Source of the DNA: Allgaiera indica
GTDB lineage: Bacteria; Pseudomonadota; Alphaproteobacteria; Rhodobacterales; Rhodobacteraceae
Reading direction: 5' to 3'
NCBI RefSeq assembly: GCF_900106675.1
Contig: NZ_FNOB01000022.1
Coordinates: forward strand, 1 to 64,000
DNA: 64,000 bases
Shown here: positions 19,382-29,370 of the stretch, one piece after another
How the letters are laid out: each line of letters opens with the position of its first letter
How positions within the stretch are numbered: position 1 is the first letter of the stretch
The notes under the pieces: model-generated
The model's database searches: none
What the model saw: the letters and a program-made list of their open reading frames with translations, nothing else
Told to the model about the DNA's origin: nothing
Program-made: the position numbers and the translations under genes

Positions 19382-21567
19382 TGGCCCGGGCCGGTTTGCG
19401 GGCAGCTCGGCTGGCCCCGGCGCTGCTGGCGGCGCTGACGGGCACGGCCCCGGGCGTCGCGGGCGCGATGCAGACCGGCACCACGCCCGCCGGGCAAGGC
19501 CAGGCCGCGCAAAGCACCCAGGGCCCGGCGTCGCTGGTGGCCGACAAGGTGCAGGTCGAGGGCAACCGGCGCCTGATTGCCGAGGGCCATGTCCTGGTGA
19601 CCTATCAGGGCGCCCGGCTGCAGGCGGCGAAAGTGATCTACGACAAGGCGAAGGACCGCCTTGCCATCAGCGGGCCGATCCACCTGACCACCGCCAACGG
19701 CACCGTCCTGATGGCAAGCTCGGCCGATCTTTCGCCCGATCTGCGCGACGGGATCCTGCGCAGCGCGCGGCTGGTGCTGGACCGTCAGCTGCAACTGGCG
19801 GCGGCGCAGATCAACCGCGTCGGCGGGCGCTATACCCAGATGACCAAGACGGTGGCTTCGTCCTGTCTGGTCAGCGACAGCAACCCGACGCCGCTGTGGG
19901 AAATCCGCGCCAGCCGCGTGGTGCATGATCAGCAAAGACGCCAGCTATACTTCGACAACCCGCGCTTCCGGCTGTTCGGCGTGCCGATCTTCTATCTGCC
20001 GCGGCTGCGCATCCCCGATCCGTCGCTGAAACGCGCCACCGGTTTCCTGCTGCCAAGCTTCGGCAATTCCTCGCTGCTCGGCTTCGGCGTCTCGATGCCC
20101 TATTTCATCGCGCTGGGCGACAGCCGCGACCTGATGCTGACCCCGTTCCTGGCGACACGCAGCACGACGCTGAAGTTCCGCTATCGCCAGGCGTTGCGTA
20201 GCGGCGGCATGGAATGGAACGGTGCGGTCAGCCACGACAAGGTGCGCGGCGGCGGATTGCGCGGCTATCTGTTCGCCAACGGGGACTTCGCGCTGCGCGA
20301 CGGCTACAGGCTGCGCTTCAATATCCAGACGGTATCCGACGCCGCGTATCTGACCGATTACGGCATCAGCAACATCGACCGCCTGCAAAGCGATATCGAG
20401 TTGAGCCGCACCCGGCGCGACGATTATTCCAGCGCCCGGCTCTATTCCTTCCACTCGATCCGTGCCGGCGACAACAATGCCACCCTGCCCGGCGTGGTCG
20501 CAGGCTATACCCGCATTCACCGCTTCACCCTGCCCGGTCTCGGCGGCCAGGGCAGCCTCACCTTCGACAGCTTCGGCCTGCTGCGTACGTCGAACCAGGA
20601 CGTGGTCGGGCGCGACGAGGCCCGCGCCTCGATCCGGCTCGACTGGCGCCGCAGCTGGGTGATCGGGCCGGGGATCGTGGTCTCGGCCCTGGCGCGCACG
20701 ACATCCGACCTATACGCGTTCGCCCAGGACAGCCAAGTCCCCGGCACGGTCGCGCGCACCATCCCGGTCGGCGCGGTCGAGCTGCGCTGGCCCCTCGTCA
20801 AGGCCGAGCGCGGCGGCGGCAGCCAGGTGTTGGAGCCGATCGTCCAGCTGATCGTCAGCCCGCGCAACGTGCCCTCGGTGCCCAACGAGGATTCGACCCA
20901 GCTTGCCTTCGACGCGGGCAATCTGTGGTCTCTGGATCGCTACCCCGGCTACGACGGCATCGAATATGGCCCCCGCGCCAATGTCGGGTTGCGCTGGACC
21001 CGCTATTCGGCCTCGGGCTGGACCCTGGGGGCGGTTGCCGGGCGGGTATTCCGGCTGCAGGCGAGGCAGGGGTTCTCGGCCGGATCGGGCCTGGGCGGCG
21101 CGCGATCCGACTGGTTGACGGGGGTGCGGCTGGCTTCACCCCATGGACTATCACTGACCGGGCGCGCGATCTTCAACGACCAGTTGACCCTGGCGCGGTC
21201 CGAGGCCCAGCTGGGCTGGACCACGCGAAAGGTGACACTTGCCACAAGCTATATCTGGATGGTCGCGGACCCGGCCGAGAACCTGCCCACCAACACATCG
21301 GAATGGGCGCTTGACGCGAATTGGAGGGTCAGCAGCCGCTGGACCGGCCGGGCCAGCTGGCGCTACGACTTCCAGGCCGACCGCGCGACCAGCGCCGGCC
21401 TCGGCCTGAACTGGCACAACGAATGCCTGGGCGTTGATCTTTACCTCTCGCGTCGCTTCACTTCCTCGACTAGTGTAGCGGCGACGACAAATCTGGCGCT
21501 GTCGGTCGATCTGATCGGAATTGCGGGCCGGGCGGTGTCGGGCGACACCGGCACCTGCGGCGGCTAG
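19381..21567 (+). CDS. lptD: LPS assembly outer-membrane protein LptD
   Basis: A 728-residue outer-membrane barrel that, with LptE, inserts lipopolysaccharide into the outer leaflet. N-terminal signal region, then an OstA/LptA-like jellyroll (SLVADKVQVEGNRRLIAEGHVLVTYQGARLQAAKVIYDK), then the barrel with RLFGVPIFYLPRLRIPDPSLKRATGFLLP, the usual LptD segment. Cysteines in SSCLVSDS and NECLGVDLYLSRRF could form the inter-domain disulfide that LptD needs. The plug lipoprotein LptE is encoded separately at 45541-46035. Confidence 0.95.
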   Translation: MARAGLRAARLAPALLAALTGTAPGVAGAMQTGTTPAGQGQAAQSTQGPASLVADKVQVEGNRRLIAEGHVLVTYQGARLQAAKVIYDKAKDRLAISGPIHLTTANGTVLMASSADLSPDLRDGILRSARLVLDRQLQLAAAQINRVGGRYTQMTKTVASSCLVSDSNPTPLWEIRASRVVHDQQRRQLYFDNPRFRLFGVPIFYLPRLRIPDPSLKRATGFLLPSFGNSSLLGFGVSMPYFIALGDSRDLMLTPFLATRSTTLKFRYRQALRSGGMEWNGAVSHDKVRGGGLRGYLFANGDFALRDGYRLRFNIQTVSDAAYLTDYGISNIDRLQSDIELSRTRRDDYSSARLYSFHSIRAGDNNATLPGVVAGYTRIHRFTLPGLGGQGSLTFDSFGLLRTSNQDVVGRDEARASIRLDWRRSWVIGPGIVVSALARTTSDLYAFAQDSQVPGTVARTIPVGAVELRWPLVKAERGGGSQVLEPIVQLIVSPRNVPSVPNEDSTQLAFDAGNLWSLDRYPGYDGIEYGPRANVGLRWTRYSASGWTLGAVAGRVFRLQARQGFSAGSGLGGARSDWLTGVRLASPHGLSLTGRAIFNDQLTLARSEAQLGWTTRKVTLATSYIWMVADPAENLPTNTSEWALDANWRVSSRWTGRASWRYDFQADRATSAGLGLNWHNECLGVDLYLSRRFTSSTSVAATTNLALSVDLIGIAGRAVSGDTGTCGG

Positions 21568-21613
21568 GCGCGGACAGATGAACACGGGAACGGACGAGCA
21601 GAACGGACCGACC

Positions 21614-22840
21614 ATGCGACTGACGACGATGCTGATGACCGCCTGGATGTGCCTGGCGGGGGCGATGGTGGCGCTGCCGGCGGCGGCCCAGGGCGTGGGA
21701 GGAGCCTTCGCCCCGGTGCTGATCGTGAACGGCTCCCCGATCACGGGTTATGAGCTTTCCCAGCGCGAGAAGTTCCTGCAACTGCTGAACGCGCCCGGTG
21801 ACATCGGCAAGCTGGCCGAGAAGCAGCTGATCCAGGACCGGTTGCAGCTGCAGGCCGCGAAAGAGAACGGCATCGACCCGAGCAAGGCCGAGATCGACGC
21901 CGGGATGAAGGAATTCGCCGGCCGCGCCAAAATGACGACCGAGCAGTTCGTCGCGGCCCTGGCGAAGGCCGGCGTGGCCGAACAGACCTTCCGCGCCTTC
22001 GTGCACGCGGGCGTCGCCTGGCGTGACCTGGTGCGGGCCAAGTTCGGCGCGGATCTGAACATCTCGAATGCCGATCTGGACCGGGCGCTGTCGCTTGCCG
22101 CCCAGCCGCGCGGAACCCGGCTCTTGCTGTCCGAGATCCTGCTGCCCGCGACGCCACAGTATTTCGCCCAAAGCGCGGCGCTGGCTGAACAGCTGGCCCA
22201 TACGATCAAGACGCCGGCGCAGTTCGCCGCCGCCGCGAAACAATATTCCGGCTCGCAATCCGCGGCGCGGGGAGGCCGGATCGACTGGGTGCCAGAGGCA
22301 AACCTGCCGCCCGCGGTGGCCGGTGCCCTCAAGGGGCTGAAGCCCGGGCAGGTCACCTCGCCGGTCAAGCTGCAGAACGCGATCGGCCTGTTCCTGTTGC
22401 GCGCGGTCGGGGAAATGCCGCGGCCCGCGCCCTCGAAGGTGACGGTGAAATACGCGCAGTACCTGATCCCCGGGGGCCGCACCCCCGAGAACCTGAAGAT
22501 CGCTGCCGGGATCGCGGCGAAGGTGGGCGATTGCAACGACCTTTACGGCATCGCCAAGGGCAAGCCCGAGGGCACCCTGACCTTCACCACGCAGACCGTG
22601 CCGCAGGTGCCCTCGGACATCGCGCTGCGCCTGGCCACGATGGACCAGAACGAGATCGCCACCGATCTGACGCGGAACGGCGATCTTGATGTCTTGATGC
22701 TGTGCACAAGGCGTCTGACCGTCGCCGAGAAGGCCGATATGGGCGATATCCGCAACCAGTTGGCGAACCAGCGCCTGGCCGGTCTGTCCGAGGCCTATCT
22801 CGCCCGGCTGCGGGCGGACGCCTTCATCCGCCGGCCCTGA
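21614..22840 (+). CDS. surA: SurA-like periplasmic peptidyl-prolyl isomerase/chaperone
   Basis: A 408-residue exported chaperone for outer-membrane proteins. It has a signal peptide (MTAWMCLAGAMVALPAAAQG), a SurA N-terminal domain (VNGSPITGYELSQREKFLQLL), and one clear parvulin domain (LLSEILLPATPQ ... QYSGSQSAARGGRIDWVPEANLPPAVAGALKGL ... IGLFLLRAVGE). The C-terminal half has a second, weak domain. An in-frame ATG at 21578 would add 12 residues; 21614 gives a normal signal peptide. It follows lptD, a main SurA client. Confidence 0.88.
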   Translation: MRLTTMLMTAWMCLAGAMVALPAAAQGVGGAFAPVLIVNGSPITGYELSQREKFLQLLNAPGDIGKLAEKQLIQDRLQLQAAKENGIDPSKAEIDAGMKEFAGRAKMTTEQFVAALAKAGVAEQTFRAFVHAGVAWRDLVRAKFGADLNISNADLDRALSLAAQPRGTRLLLSEILLPATPQYFAQSAALAEQLAHTIKTPAQFAAAAKQYSGSQSAARGGRIDWVPEANLPPAVAGALKGLKPGQVTSPVKLQNAIGLFLLRAVGEMPRPAPSKVTVKYAQYLIPGGRTPENLKIAAGIAAKVGDCNDLYGIAKGKPEGTLTFTTQTVPQVPSDIALRLATMDQNEIATDLTRNGDLDVLMLCTRRLTVAEKADMGDIRNQLANQRLAGLSEAYLARLRADAFIRRP

Positions 22841-22850
22841 GAGCACGGCC

Positions 22851-23825
22851 ATGTCCGCCCCCCTGCCAATCGCGCTAAGCTGTGGCGACCCCTCGGGCAT
22901 CGGGCCCGAGATCGCCGCCAAGGCCTGGGACCAGCTTCGCGCCCGTCTGCCGCTGCTTTGGGTCGGCGACCCGCGCCATCTGCCGCGCGGCACCGCGCAC
23001 CGCGAAATCGACAACCCCGCCGACGCCGCGCATTGCGCCGCCACCGCGCTGCCGGTCTGGCCGGTGCGGTTCGCCGCCGAGGCGCGCCCCGGTGATCCCG
23101 ATCCGGCCAACGCCGCCGGGGTGGTCGAGGCGATCTCGACCGCGGTCGCCCTGGTGCGGCAGGGCCGCGCTCGGGCGCTTTGCACCGCGCCGATCCACAA
23201 GAAGGCACTGCGCGACGGGGCGGGCTTTACCTATCCCGGCCATACCGAATTCCTGGCCGCCCTGGCCGGGGTGCCGCGGGTGGTGATGATGCTGGCCTGC
23301 CCCGAGTTGCGTGTGGTGCCCACGACCATCCATATCGCGCTGGAACAGGTCCCCGCCGCGCTGACGCCCGAGCTGCTGCGCGACACGATCCGCATCACCC
23401 ATGCCGCGCTGATCCATGATTTCGGCATTCCCGCGCCACGGATCGCGGTGGCGGGGCTGAACCCGCATGCCGGCGAAGGTGGGGCGATGGGGCGCGAAGA
23501 ATTGGATATGATCGCGCCGCTGATCGCCGATCTGCGCGCCGAAGGGTTGGCGCTAAGCGGTCCCCTGCCGGCCGACACGATGTTCCATGCCAAGGCGCGC
23601 GCGGGCTATGACGCGGCGGTCTGCATGTATCACGACCAGGCGCTGATCCCGATCAAGACGATCGACTTCGCCGGCGGCGTCAACCTGACCCTGGGGCTGC
23701 CCTTCATCCGCACCTCGCCCGATCACGGCACCGCCTATGACATCGCCGGCAAGGGTGTGGCGGACCCGGCCAGCCTGATCGCCGCCCTGAAGATGGCCGA
23801 CGAGATGGCCAGGCTGCGCGGCTAG
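22851..23825 (+). CDS. pdxA: 4-hydroxythreonine-4-phosphate dehydrogenase
   Basis: A 324-residue NAD- and metal-dependent enzyme of pyridoxal 5'-phosphate synthesis. It begins with LSCGDPSGIGPEIAAKAW. Metal-binding histidines lie in YPGHTEFLAAL, HITHAALIHDFGI and MYHDQALIPIKT; the tail RTSPDHGTAYDIAGKGVADPASL is typical. It starts 10 bp after the surA-like stop and precedes rsmA, the conserved surA-pdxA-ksgA order. Confidence 0.95.
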   Translation: MSAPLPIALSCGDPSGIGPEIAAKAWDQLRARLPLLWVGDPRHLPRGTAHREIDNPADAAHCAATALPVWPVRFAAEARPGDPDPANAAGVVEAISTAVALVRQGRARALCTAPIHKKALRDGAGFTYPGHTEFLAALAGVPRVVMMLACPELRVVPTTIHIALEQVPAALTPELLRDTIRITHAALIHDFGIPAPRIAVAGLNPHAGEGGAMGREELDMIAPLIADLRAEGLALSGPLPADTMFHAKARAGYDAAVCMYHDQALIPIKTIDFAGGVNLTLGLPFIRTSPDHGTAYDIAGKGVADPASLIAALKMADEMARLRG

Positions 23826-23910
23826 CGCCGGGGATTTCTCGCCCCCGTCGCCATTGCCGGCCGGAGTTTCCGATGGCTGTGCCGCTGGTCCGAGCACGAT
23901 TGGCGACGCC

Positions 23911-23935
23911 GCGGAGTATTTTTCCCAAGGTGAAG
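23911..23935 (-). repeat. Dispersed 3'-end repeat, type B copy 2
   Basis: Minus-strand reading CTTCACCTTGGGAAAAATAC then TCCGC. It lies downstream of pdxA in the pdxA-rsmA gap and faces a diverged plus-strand copy at 23951. Confidence 0.65.
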
Positions 23936-23950
23936 GCCCAGGGGGGCTTT

Positions 23951-23976
23951 CTTCTTTGTTCCGGCGGAAATATCCC
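23951..23976 (+). repeat. Dispersed 3'-end repeat, diverged copy
   Basis: CTTCTTTGTTCCGG then CGGAAATATCCC followed by a G-run. It is inverted relative to the copy at 23911-23935. It is intermediate between types A and B. Confidence 0.5.
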
Positions 23977-24018
23977 GGGGGTATGGGGGCGGAGCCCGCA
24001 TGACAGAAGGAAACCCGC

Positions 24019-24861
24019 GTGAGCGCGATTGACGGACTGCCCCCCCTGCGCGAGGTGATCGCCGCCCATGGCCTGAGCGCGAAGAAGCAGCTGGGCCAGA
24101 ACTTCCTGCTGGACCTGAACCTGACCGCCAAGATCGCGCGGCAGGCCGGCGATCTGACCGGATGCGACGTGCTGGAGGTCGGGCCCGGACCGGGCGGGCT
24201 GACCCGCGGGCTGCTGGCCGAAGGCGCGCGGCGGGTGCTGGCGGTCGAAAAGGACGCGCGTTGCCTGCCGGCGCTGGCCGAGATCGGCGCGGCCTATCCG
24301 GGGCGGCTGGAAGTGGTCAATGGCGACGCGCTCAGGATCGACCCGCTGGCGCATCTGACGCCGCCGATCCGGGTGGTCGCCAACCTGCCCTACAACGTGG
24401 GCACCGAATTGCTGATCCGCTGGATGACCCCCGCCCAGTGGCCGCCGTTCTGGGAAAGCCTGACGCTGATGTTCCAGCGCGAGGTGGCCGAGCGCATCGT
24501 TGCCCGTCCCGGATCGAAAGCCTATGGGCGGCTTGCGCTGATGGTGCAATGGCGCGCGGAGGCGAAGATCGTCATGCAGCTGCCGCCCGAGGCCTTCACG
24601 CCTCCGCCCAAGGTGTCGTCCGCCGTGGTGCTTATCACGCGGCGCCAGGCGCCCAGATTCGAGGCCGACGCGGCGGTGCTGGCGCGGCTGACGGCGGCGG
24701 CCTTCAATCAGCGACGCAAGATGCTGCGCTCCAGCCTGCGTGGCCTGGCCCCGGATATCGAGGCACGGATCACCGCCGCCGGGCTGAAACCCACCGCGCG
24801 CGCCGAAGAGATCCCCCTGGAAGGTTTTTGCGCTCTGGCGCGGGAACTTTCCCGCGCCTGA
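24019..24861 (+). CDS. rsmA: 16S rRNA (adenine1518/1519-N6)-dimethyltransferase
   Basis: A 280-residue KsgA-type enzyme that dimethylates two adjacent adenines in helix 45 of 16S rRNA. Motifs: [19 protein letters not shown], the SAM-binding motif [16 protein letters not shown], the catalytic [14 protein letters not shown], and the C-terminal [20 protein letters not shown] start 24019 follows AGAAGGAAACCCGC. The gap to pdxA is 193 bp and carries two inverted repeat copies, so the gene may have its own transcription start. Confidence 0.95.
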   Translation: MSAIDGLPPLREVIAAHGLSAKKQLGQNFLLDLNLTAKIARQAGDLTGCDVLEVGPGPGGLTRGLLAEGARRVLAVEKDARCLPALAEIGAAYPGRLEVVNGDALRIDPLAHLTPPIRVVANLPYNVGTELLIRWMTPAQWPPFWESLTLMFQREVAERIVARPGSKAYGRLALMVQWRAEAKIVMQLPPEAFTPPPKVSSAVVLITRRQAPRFEADAAVLARLTAAAFNQRRKMLRSSLRGLAPDIEARITAAGLKPTARAEEIPLEGFCALARELSRA

Positions 24862-24883
24862 CGTCGCAGTGACCGCGACGGCC

Positions 24884-25597
24884 TTATTCGGCGGCCGAGG
24901 ATTGCTCGGATGCGGGCGGGGTGTTGCCGTCGCCGTCGGCCTGGGCCGCTGCGGATTTGCGCGGCTTGCGGGGCCCTCGGGCACGGCGCGGCTTGGCCTC
25001 GGCCGGTTTCTCGCCGGTCTCGGGCTGCGTGTCATCCCCCGAAGCGACCGGTTCGGACGCAGAACCTGCGGAATCTTCGGTGCGGAAGACCGGTTTGCGC
25101 GACTTGCGCTCTTCCGGGGTTTCGACCAGCGCGCTATCGCCTTCGGACACGTCGATCACATCCGCCGCGTCGCCCTTGCCGCCCGTCTGATCCGGGGCTT
25201 GCCCCCCAGCCTGGGCGGCATCACGATCGCGCCGATCACGGGGGTTCTGACCGCCAGATTGGCCGTTATTCTGGCCATTGTTCTGGCTGCCTCCCTGACC
25301 GCCGTTCTGGCCATCCTGCTGATCACGGCGGCTTTCCTGATCGCGCGCCATTTCACGCTGCGCCTCGCTCAACATCCTTGCGTAATGCTCGGCGTGTTGA
25401 AGAAAGTTCTGCTCGGCCACCCTGTCGTTCGACAGTTGGGCATCACGAGCGAGGATCTGGTATTTCTCGATGATCTGCTGCGGCGTGCCGCGCACCTTGC
25501 CTTCGGGTCCCGAAGAATCGAAGACCCGGTTGACGATGTTGCCCATCGAGCGCGGGCGGTTCGACTTGGAACGCGAACGGGATTTGCTTGATCTCAT
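24884..25597 (-). CDS. DUF4167 family protein with low-complexity tail
   Basis: A 237-residue protein. The N-terminal 75 residues are the conserved alphaproteobacterial DUF4167 domain: basic RSSKSRSRSKSNRPRS, then VFDSSGPEGKVRGTPQQIIEKYQ and AEQNFLQHAEHYARML. The rest is disordered: a Gln/Gly/Asn repeat tract (QNGGQGGSQNNGQNNGQ), then acidic and basic patches (KPRRARGPRKPRK). The basic ends and Gly/Asn tract suggest RNA or nucleic-acid contact, but this is inference. It lies downstream of prmC-prfA in the same orientation, with a 238-bp gap holding no visible gene. Confidence 0.82.
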   Translation of the reverse strand: MRSSKSRSRSKSNRPRSMGNIVNRVFDSSGPEGKVRGTPQQIIEKYQILARDAQLSNDRVAEQNFLQHAEHYARMLSEAQREMARDQESRRDQQDGQNGGQGGSQNNGQNNGQSGGQNPRDRRDRDAAQAGGQAPDQTGGKGDAADVIDVSEGDSALVETPEERKSRKPVFRTEDSAGSASEPVASGDDTQPETGEKPAEAKPRRARGPRKPRKSAAAQADGDGNTPPASEQSSAAE

Positions 25598-25835
25598 GTT
25601 TACTTTGTTTCCTGCCTTGCAGGGCTTGACCCGAACCTCGCGGGGGCCATGATTTCAGGCGCCTTTGCGTGGGTGGTCCGGCTTTGGGGCTTTCCGGCCG
25701 GGGGACGCGTAATACGTCCGCCCGCAAACCGTGCGTCCGAGTAAGCATGACAACGCCGACAGGGCAAGCGGAATCTACCAAAAAGCCGAGATGTCCCCCG
25801 TTTCGCCGGCAGCTGTGGCACGAAACCGGCAAATT

Positions 25836-26675
25836 CTAGGGCTTTTCACCCCGCACCACGCGGTCCCGGCCGTCCAGATCGCGCAACACCGCAACCCCGG
25901 CCAACCCTGCGTTTTCGAACATCCGCGCGACGGCGCTACCCTGGCTTGCACCGATCTCAACGATCAGCCGCCCACCGGGCAACAGGCGCTCGGGCGCAGC
26001 ACTTGTGATGCTACGGTAGGAATCTAGGCCATCGCCGCCCGGGGTCAAGGCAAGCCAGGGCTCCCAGTCGCGGACCTCGGGCGCGAGTGCCTCCATCTCC
26101 TCGTCGGCGATATAGGGCGGGTTCGAGACGATCAGATCGAATTGCCCCGTCACGCCGTCTAACCAGTCGGCGCGCAGGAACGCGGCCCGCTCGGCCACGC
26201 CCAGCGCCGCCGCGTTCGCCGCCGCGACCTCCAGCGCCGGGGCAGACAGGTCGGTGCCCAGGCCCGTGGCCTTGGGACGTTCCGCCAGCAGCGCAGCCAG
26301 GATCGCGCCCGAACCGGTGCCCAGATCGACGACGCGGGTGAACGGGGCGGCCAGGGCCTCGGCCACCAGAACCTCGGTCTCGGGGCGCGGGTCGAGCACA
26401 TCGGGGGTGACGCGGAAGGCATGGCCCCAGAACAGCCGCGTACCAAGGATCTGGCTGACCGGCTGACGCGCCGCGCGGGCCTCGATCATCAGCGCGAAGC
26501 GGGCAGCGGCACGGGGCGACAGCGGGTCGGGCAGGTGCAGGCTCAGCCGGTCGGGGGGCAGATCCATCGCATGGGCCAGCAGGCGGCGGCTGTCGCGGGC
26601 GGGATCGGCGACCCCGGCGAGGGTGAGGATCTCGTTGGCTTCACGCAGGGCCTGGGCGGCGGTGCGGGTGCTCAC
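25836..26675 (-). CDS. prmC: Peptide chain release factor N5-glutamine methyltransferase
   Basis: A 279-residue enzyme that methylates the Gln of the GGQ motif in release factors. It shows the N-terminal helical domain, the SAM site [16 protein letters not shown], and the catalytic [13 protein letters not shown]. The GTG start (26673-26675) overlaps the prfA stop as GTGA, so the enzyme and one of its substrates are translated from the same message. The end [23 protein letters not shown] is usual. Confidence 0.95.
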   Translation of the reverse strand: MSTRTAAQALREANEILTLAGVADPARDSRRLLAHAMDLPPDRLSLHLPDPLSPRAAARFALMIEARAARQPVSQILGTRLFWGHAFRVTPDVLDPRPETEVLVAEALAAPFTRVVDLGTGSGAILAALLAERPKATGLGTDLSAPALEVAAANAAALGVAERAAFLRADWLDGVTGQFDLIVSNPPYIADEEMEALAPEVRDWEPWLALTPGGDGLDSYRSITSAAPERLLPGGRLIVEIGASQGSAVARMFENAGLAGVAVLRDLDGRDRVVRGEKP

Positions 26676-27727
26676 CCTTCCATCTCGGCCAGCTTCCGCG
26701 CCTGATCGTCGGCGATCAGCGCGTCGATCACCTCGCCCAGATCGCCGGCCATGATCTGATCGAGCCGGTAGAGCGTAAGGTTGATGCGGTGGTCGGTCAT
26801 CCGCCCTTGCGGGAAGTTGTAGGTGCGAATGCGCTCCGAGCGGTCGCCCGAGCCGACCTGGCTTTTGCGGCTGGCGGCGCGTTCGGCATCGGCGCGGGCG
26901 CGCTCCATCTCGTAGAGGCGGGCGCGCAGCACCTGCATGGCGATGGCGCGGTTCTGGTGCTGGGATTTCTCGGACGAGGTCACCACGATGCCGGTCGGGA
27001 TATGGGTGATCCGCACGGCCGAATCGGTGGTGTTCACATGCTGGCCACCGGCGCCCGAAGCGCGCATCGTGTCGATGCGGATGTCGGTGGCGGGGATGTC
27101 GATGTCGACCTCTTCTGCCTCGGGCAGCACGGCGACGGTGGCGGCCGAGGTGTGGATGCGTCCCCCGGCCTCGGTTTCGGGCACGCGCTGAACACGGTGG
27201 ACGCCGGATTCGTATTTCAGCCGGGCGAAGACGCCTTCGCCCGAGATCAGCGCGGTGACCTCCTTGATGCCACCCAGTTCGGTCTGGCTTTCCTCGAGGA
27301 TCTGGAATTTCCAGCCCTGCGCCTCGGCGTGGCGCTGGTACATGCGCAAGAGGTCGCCGGCAAACAGCGCGGCCTCCTCGCCGCCGGTTCCGGGGCGGAT
27401 TTCCAGGATCGCGGGGCGCGCGTCGGCGGCATCCTTGGGAAGAAGCGCCAGGCGCAGGGCCTGCTCCATCTCGGGGATGCGGGCTTTCAGGCGCGGCATT
27501 TCCTCTTCGGCGAGCGCGCGCATCTCGGGATCGGCGAGCATGGCCTCGGCCTCGTCCAGATCGGCAAGCGCCCGACGGTAGGCGGCGATTTCCGTGACGA
27601 TGGGCTTGAGGTCGGCATATTCGCGGCTGAGCTGGGCGATCTCGGCGGGCGCGGCGCCAGCCGAGAGCTTCGCCTCGAGGAACTCGAAGCGCTGCGTGAT
27701 CTGGGCGAGTTTGTCCATGGGCACCAT
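26672..27727 (-). CDS. prfA: Peptide chain release factor 1
   Basis: A 351-residue factor that ends translation at UAA and UAG. It shows the conserved [50 protein letters not shown] (codon-reading region), the peptidyl hydrolysis motif [18 protein letters not shown], and the end [15 protein letters not shown]. The start is uncertain between ATG 27727 (MVPMDKLAQ) and ATG 27718; no strong ribosome-binding site is visible for either. Longer frames to 27775 lack support. Confidence 0.93.
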   Translation of the reverse strand: MVPMDKLAQITQRFEFLEAKLSAGAAPAEIAQLSREYADLKPIVTEIAAYRRALADLDEAEAMLADPEMRALAEEEMPRLKARIPEMEQALRLALLPKDAADARPAILEIRPGTGGEEAALFAGDLLRMYQRHAEAQGWKFQILEESQTELGGIKEVTALISGEGVFARLKYESGVHRVQRVPETEAGGRIHTSAATVAVLPEAEEVDIDIPATDIRIDTMRASGAGGQHVNTTDSAVRITHIPTGIVVTSSEKSQHQNRAIAMQVLRARLYEMERARADAERAASRKSQVGSGDRSERIRTYNFPQGRMTDHRINLTLYRLDQIMAGDLGEVIDALIADDQARKLAEMEG

Positions 27728-27804
27728 GGGCGGGGTTTGGCGAGATTGGCGGGCGTGGTCAAGGGTGGATGACACGGCGGCGGGGGCGCTGCCCCCTGCC
27801 CCCC

Positions 27805-27828
27805 CGGAGTATTTCGGCCAAGATGAAG
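27805..27828 (-). repeat. Dispersed 3'-end repeat, type B copy 3
   Basis: Minus-strand reading CTTCATCTTGG-CCG-AAATACTCCGG, then a run of G and a GGGGGC/GCCCCC hairpin (about 27781-27796). It follows the DUF1499 stop by 2 bp. Confidence 0.8.
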
Positions 27829-27830
27829 GG

Positions 27831-28286
27831 CTAGGGGGTGGCGAGGGCGTTCAGCCAGGCCTTTAGCCGGGTGCGGTTCACGCCGAAGTCGGATTTGCCG
27901 AAGCGGGCACGGGCGAAGGCGGCGAAGGTGCTGTTGGTCCCCTCTGGCAGCACCTTGATCGAAGTGAAATCGGGAAAGCCCCAGATCCGCGAGCGAGTGA
28001 TGTAGGTCATCTCGCCCTGTGCGGGGCTTCCGGCGAGCAGGCGGGTGCGCGGCCAGCTTCGTGCGATCGCGTCGATCCTGCGGGCCAGGTCGGGCGCGCT
28101 GACAGGGTAGATCGGGGCGGCCTGATCGCCGTTTTCGGGCCGGATGAGATAGCCGTTTTCCATCCCCGGGTGGCCGGCGACCAGCGGGTTCACCGCCCAG
28201 TCCGTGGCCGGATTCGGTGCGAGGCGCACCCAGAGTGCCGCGAGGGCCGCCGCCAGCAGGATGAGGCCGAGGGCCCAGCGGATCAT
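27831..28286 (-). CDS. DUF1499 family membrane-anchored protein
   Basis: A 151-residue protein with an N-terminal membrane helix ([22 protein letters not shown]) and a DUF1499-like body ([38 protein letters not shown] ... [20 protein letters not shown]). Family function is unknown. The start overlaps the agmatinase stop (ATGA), so the two are co-translated, although no biochemical link is known. Confidence 0.78.
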   Translation of the reverse strand: MIRWALGLILLAAALAALWVRLAPNPATDWAVNPLVAGHPGMENGYLIRPENGDQAAPIYPVSAPDLARRIDAIARSWPRTRLLAGSPAQGEMTYITRSRIWGFPDFTSIKVLPEGTNSTFAAFARARFGKSDFGVNRTRLKAWLNALATP

Positions 28287-29245
28287 TTGCGGCGCGTCCA
28301 GCCATAGAGGCAGATCAGTTCCATGGCCACATGGGTGCCCATGATCGCGGTGGCGCCGGTGGTGTCGTAGGGGGGAGAGACCTCGACCACGTCGCCGCCC
28401 TTCAGGTCGATCCCCGCCAGGCCGCGCAGGATCGCCGCCGCCTGGGCCGAGTTCAGCCCGCCCCACACGGGTGTGCCCGTGCCCGGCGCGAAGGCGGGGT
28501 CGAGCGCGTCGATGTCGAAGGTCAGGTAGCAGGGCGCGTCGCCTACGATGGCGCGCACCTTGTCGGCCACCGCCTTCGGACCGGTTTCGTGCACCTCGGG
28601 CGCGTCGATCACGTTCACGCCGAGGAAGTCGTCGTTATGGGTGCGGATGCCGATCTGGACCGATCGCGAGGGATCGACGAGGCCTGTCTTCACCGCCTTG
28701 TAGAACATCGTGCCGTGGTCGATGCGGGTCATGTCGTCATCGGGCCAGGTGTCGCTGTGCGCGTCGAACTGGATCAGGCTGATCGGCCCGTATTTCTCGG
28801 CATAGGCCTTGAGGATCGGGAAGCTGATGTAATGGTCGCCCCCCAGCGTCACGCATCCCGGCCCGGCGGCCAGGATGCCCCGGATATGGCCGGTCAGCGT
28901 GTCGGGAAAATCCGCGACCTTGGCGTAGTCGAAGGCCAAATCGCCGTAATCGACGATCGACAGCTCATCGAGCGGCGAATAACCCCAGCCGTAGGGCGGA
29001 TCGAAGGGTTGCAGCGTGCTGGCCTCGCGGATGGCGCGCGGGCCGAAGCGGGTGCCGGGGCGGTGCGTCACCGCCTGATCGAAGGGCACACCGGTGATCG
29101 CCAGATCCACCCCGGCCAGATCCTTCGTATAACGCCGGCGCAGGAACGAGGGCGCGCCGCCGAAGGCGTTTTCGAAGGCCAGGCCGCGCGGGTCCTGCCG
29201 GGTGAACGCCGTGTCGACCTGTGTCTTCGCGTCTTCCAGTGCCAT
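28283..29245 (-). CDS. speB: Agmatinase family ureohydrolase
   Basis: A 320-residue binuclear-manganese enzyme, probably agmatine to putrescine plus urea. Metal ligands are in VTLGGDHYISFPILKAY, IQFDAHSDTW and LTFDIDALDPAFAPGTGTPVWGG. ATG 29245 has GGAG seven bases upstream; other in-frame ATGs up to 29464 have no support. It is divergent from the amine oxidase gene (126 bp between starts), which suggests a putrescine production and use module. A guanidino-acid hydrolase is the alternative, since the family is hard to resolve by motif. Confidence 0.85.
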   Translation of the reverse strand: MALEDAKTQVDTAFTRQDPRGLAFENAFGGAPSFLRRRYTKDLAGVDLAITGVPFDQAVTHRPGTRFGPRAIREASTLQPFDPPYGWGYSPLDELSIVDYGDLAFDYAKVADFPDTLTGHIRGILAAGPGCVTLGGDHYISFPILKAYAEKYGPISLIQFDAHSDTWPDDDMTRIDHGTMFYKAVKTGLVDPSRSVQIGIRTHNDDFLGVNVIDAPEVHETGPKAVADKVRAIVGDAPCYLTFDIDALDPAFAPGTGTPVWGGLNSAQAAAILRGLAGIDLKGGDVVEVSPPYDTTGATAIMGTHVAMELICLYGWTRRK

Positions 29246-29370
29246 CCGCCGCTCCATTGACCTTTGCGCCGGCGCCACCTTAGCTGAGGCATCCGCGGGC
29301 GCCAGCCCTTCCGGCCGTGCCCAGCCCTGCCTTCCCCGCCCCTTCGGGCCCGCGCCGTCAAGGAGACGCC

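Noticed and set aside
25598-25835. tRNA or small RNA gene in the gap before prmC
   Set aside because: No tRNA-like arms or GTTCGANTCC-type T-loop were seen here or elsewhere in the window, and there is no clear promoter-terminator pair.
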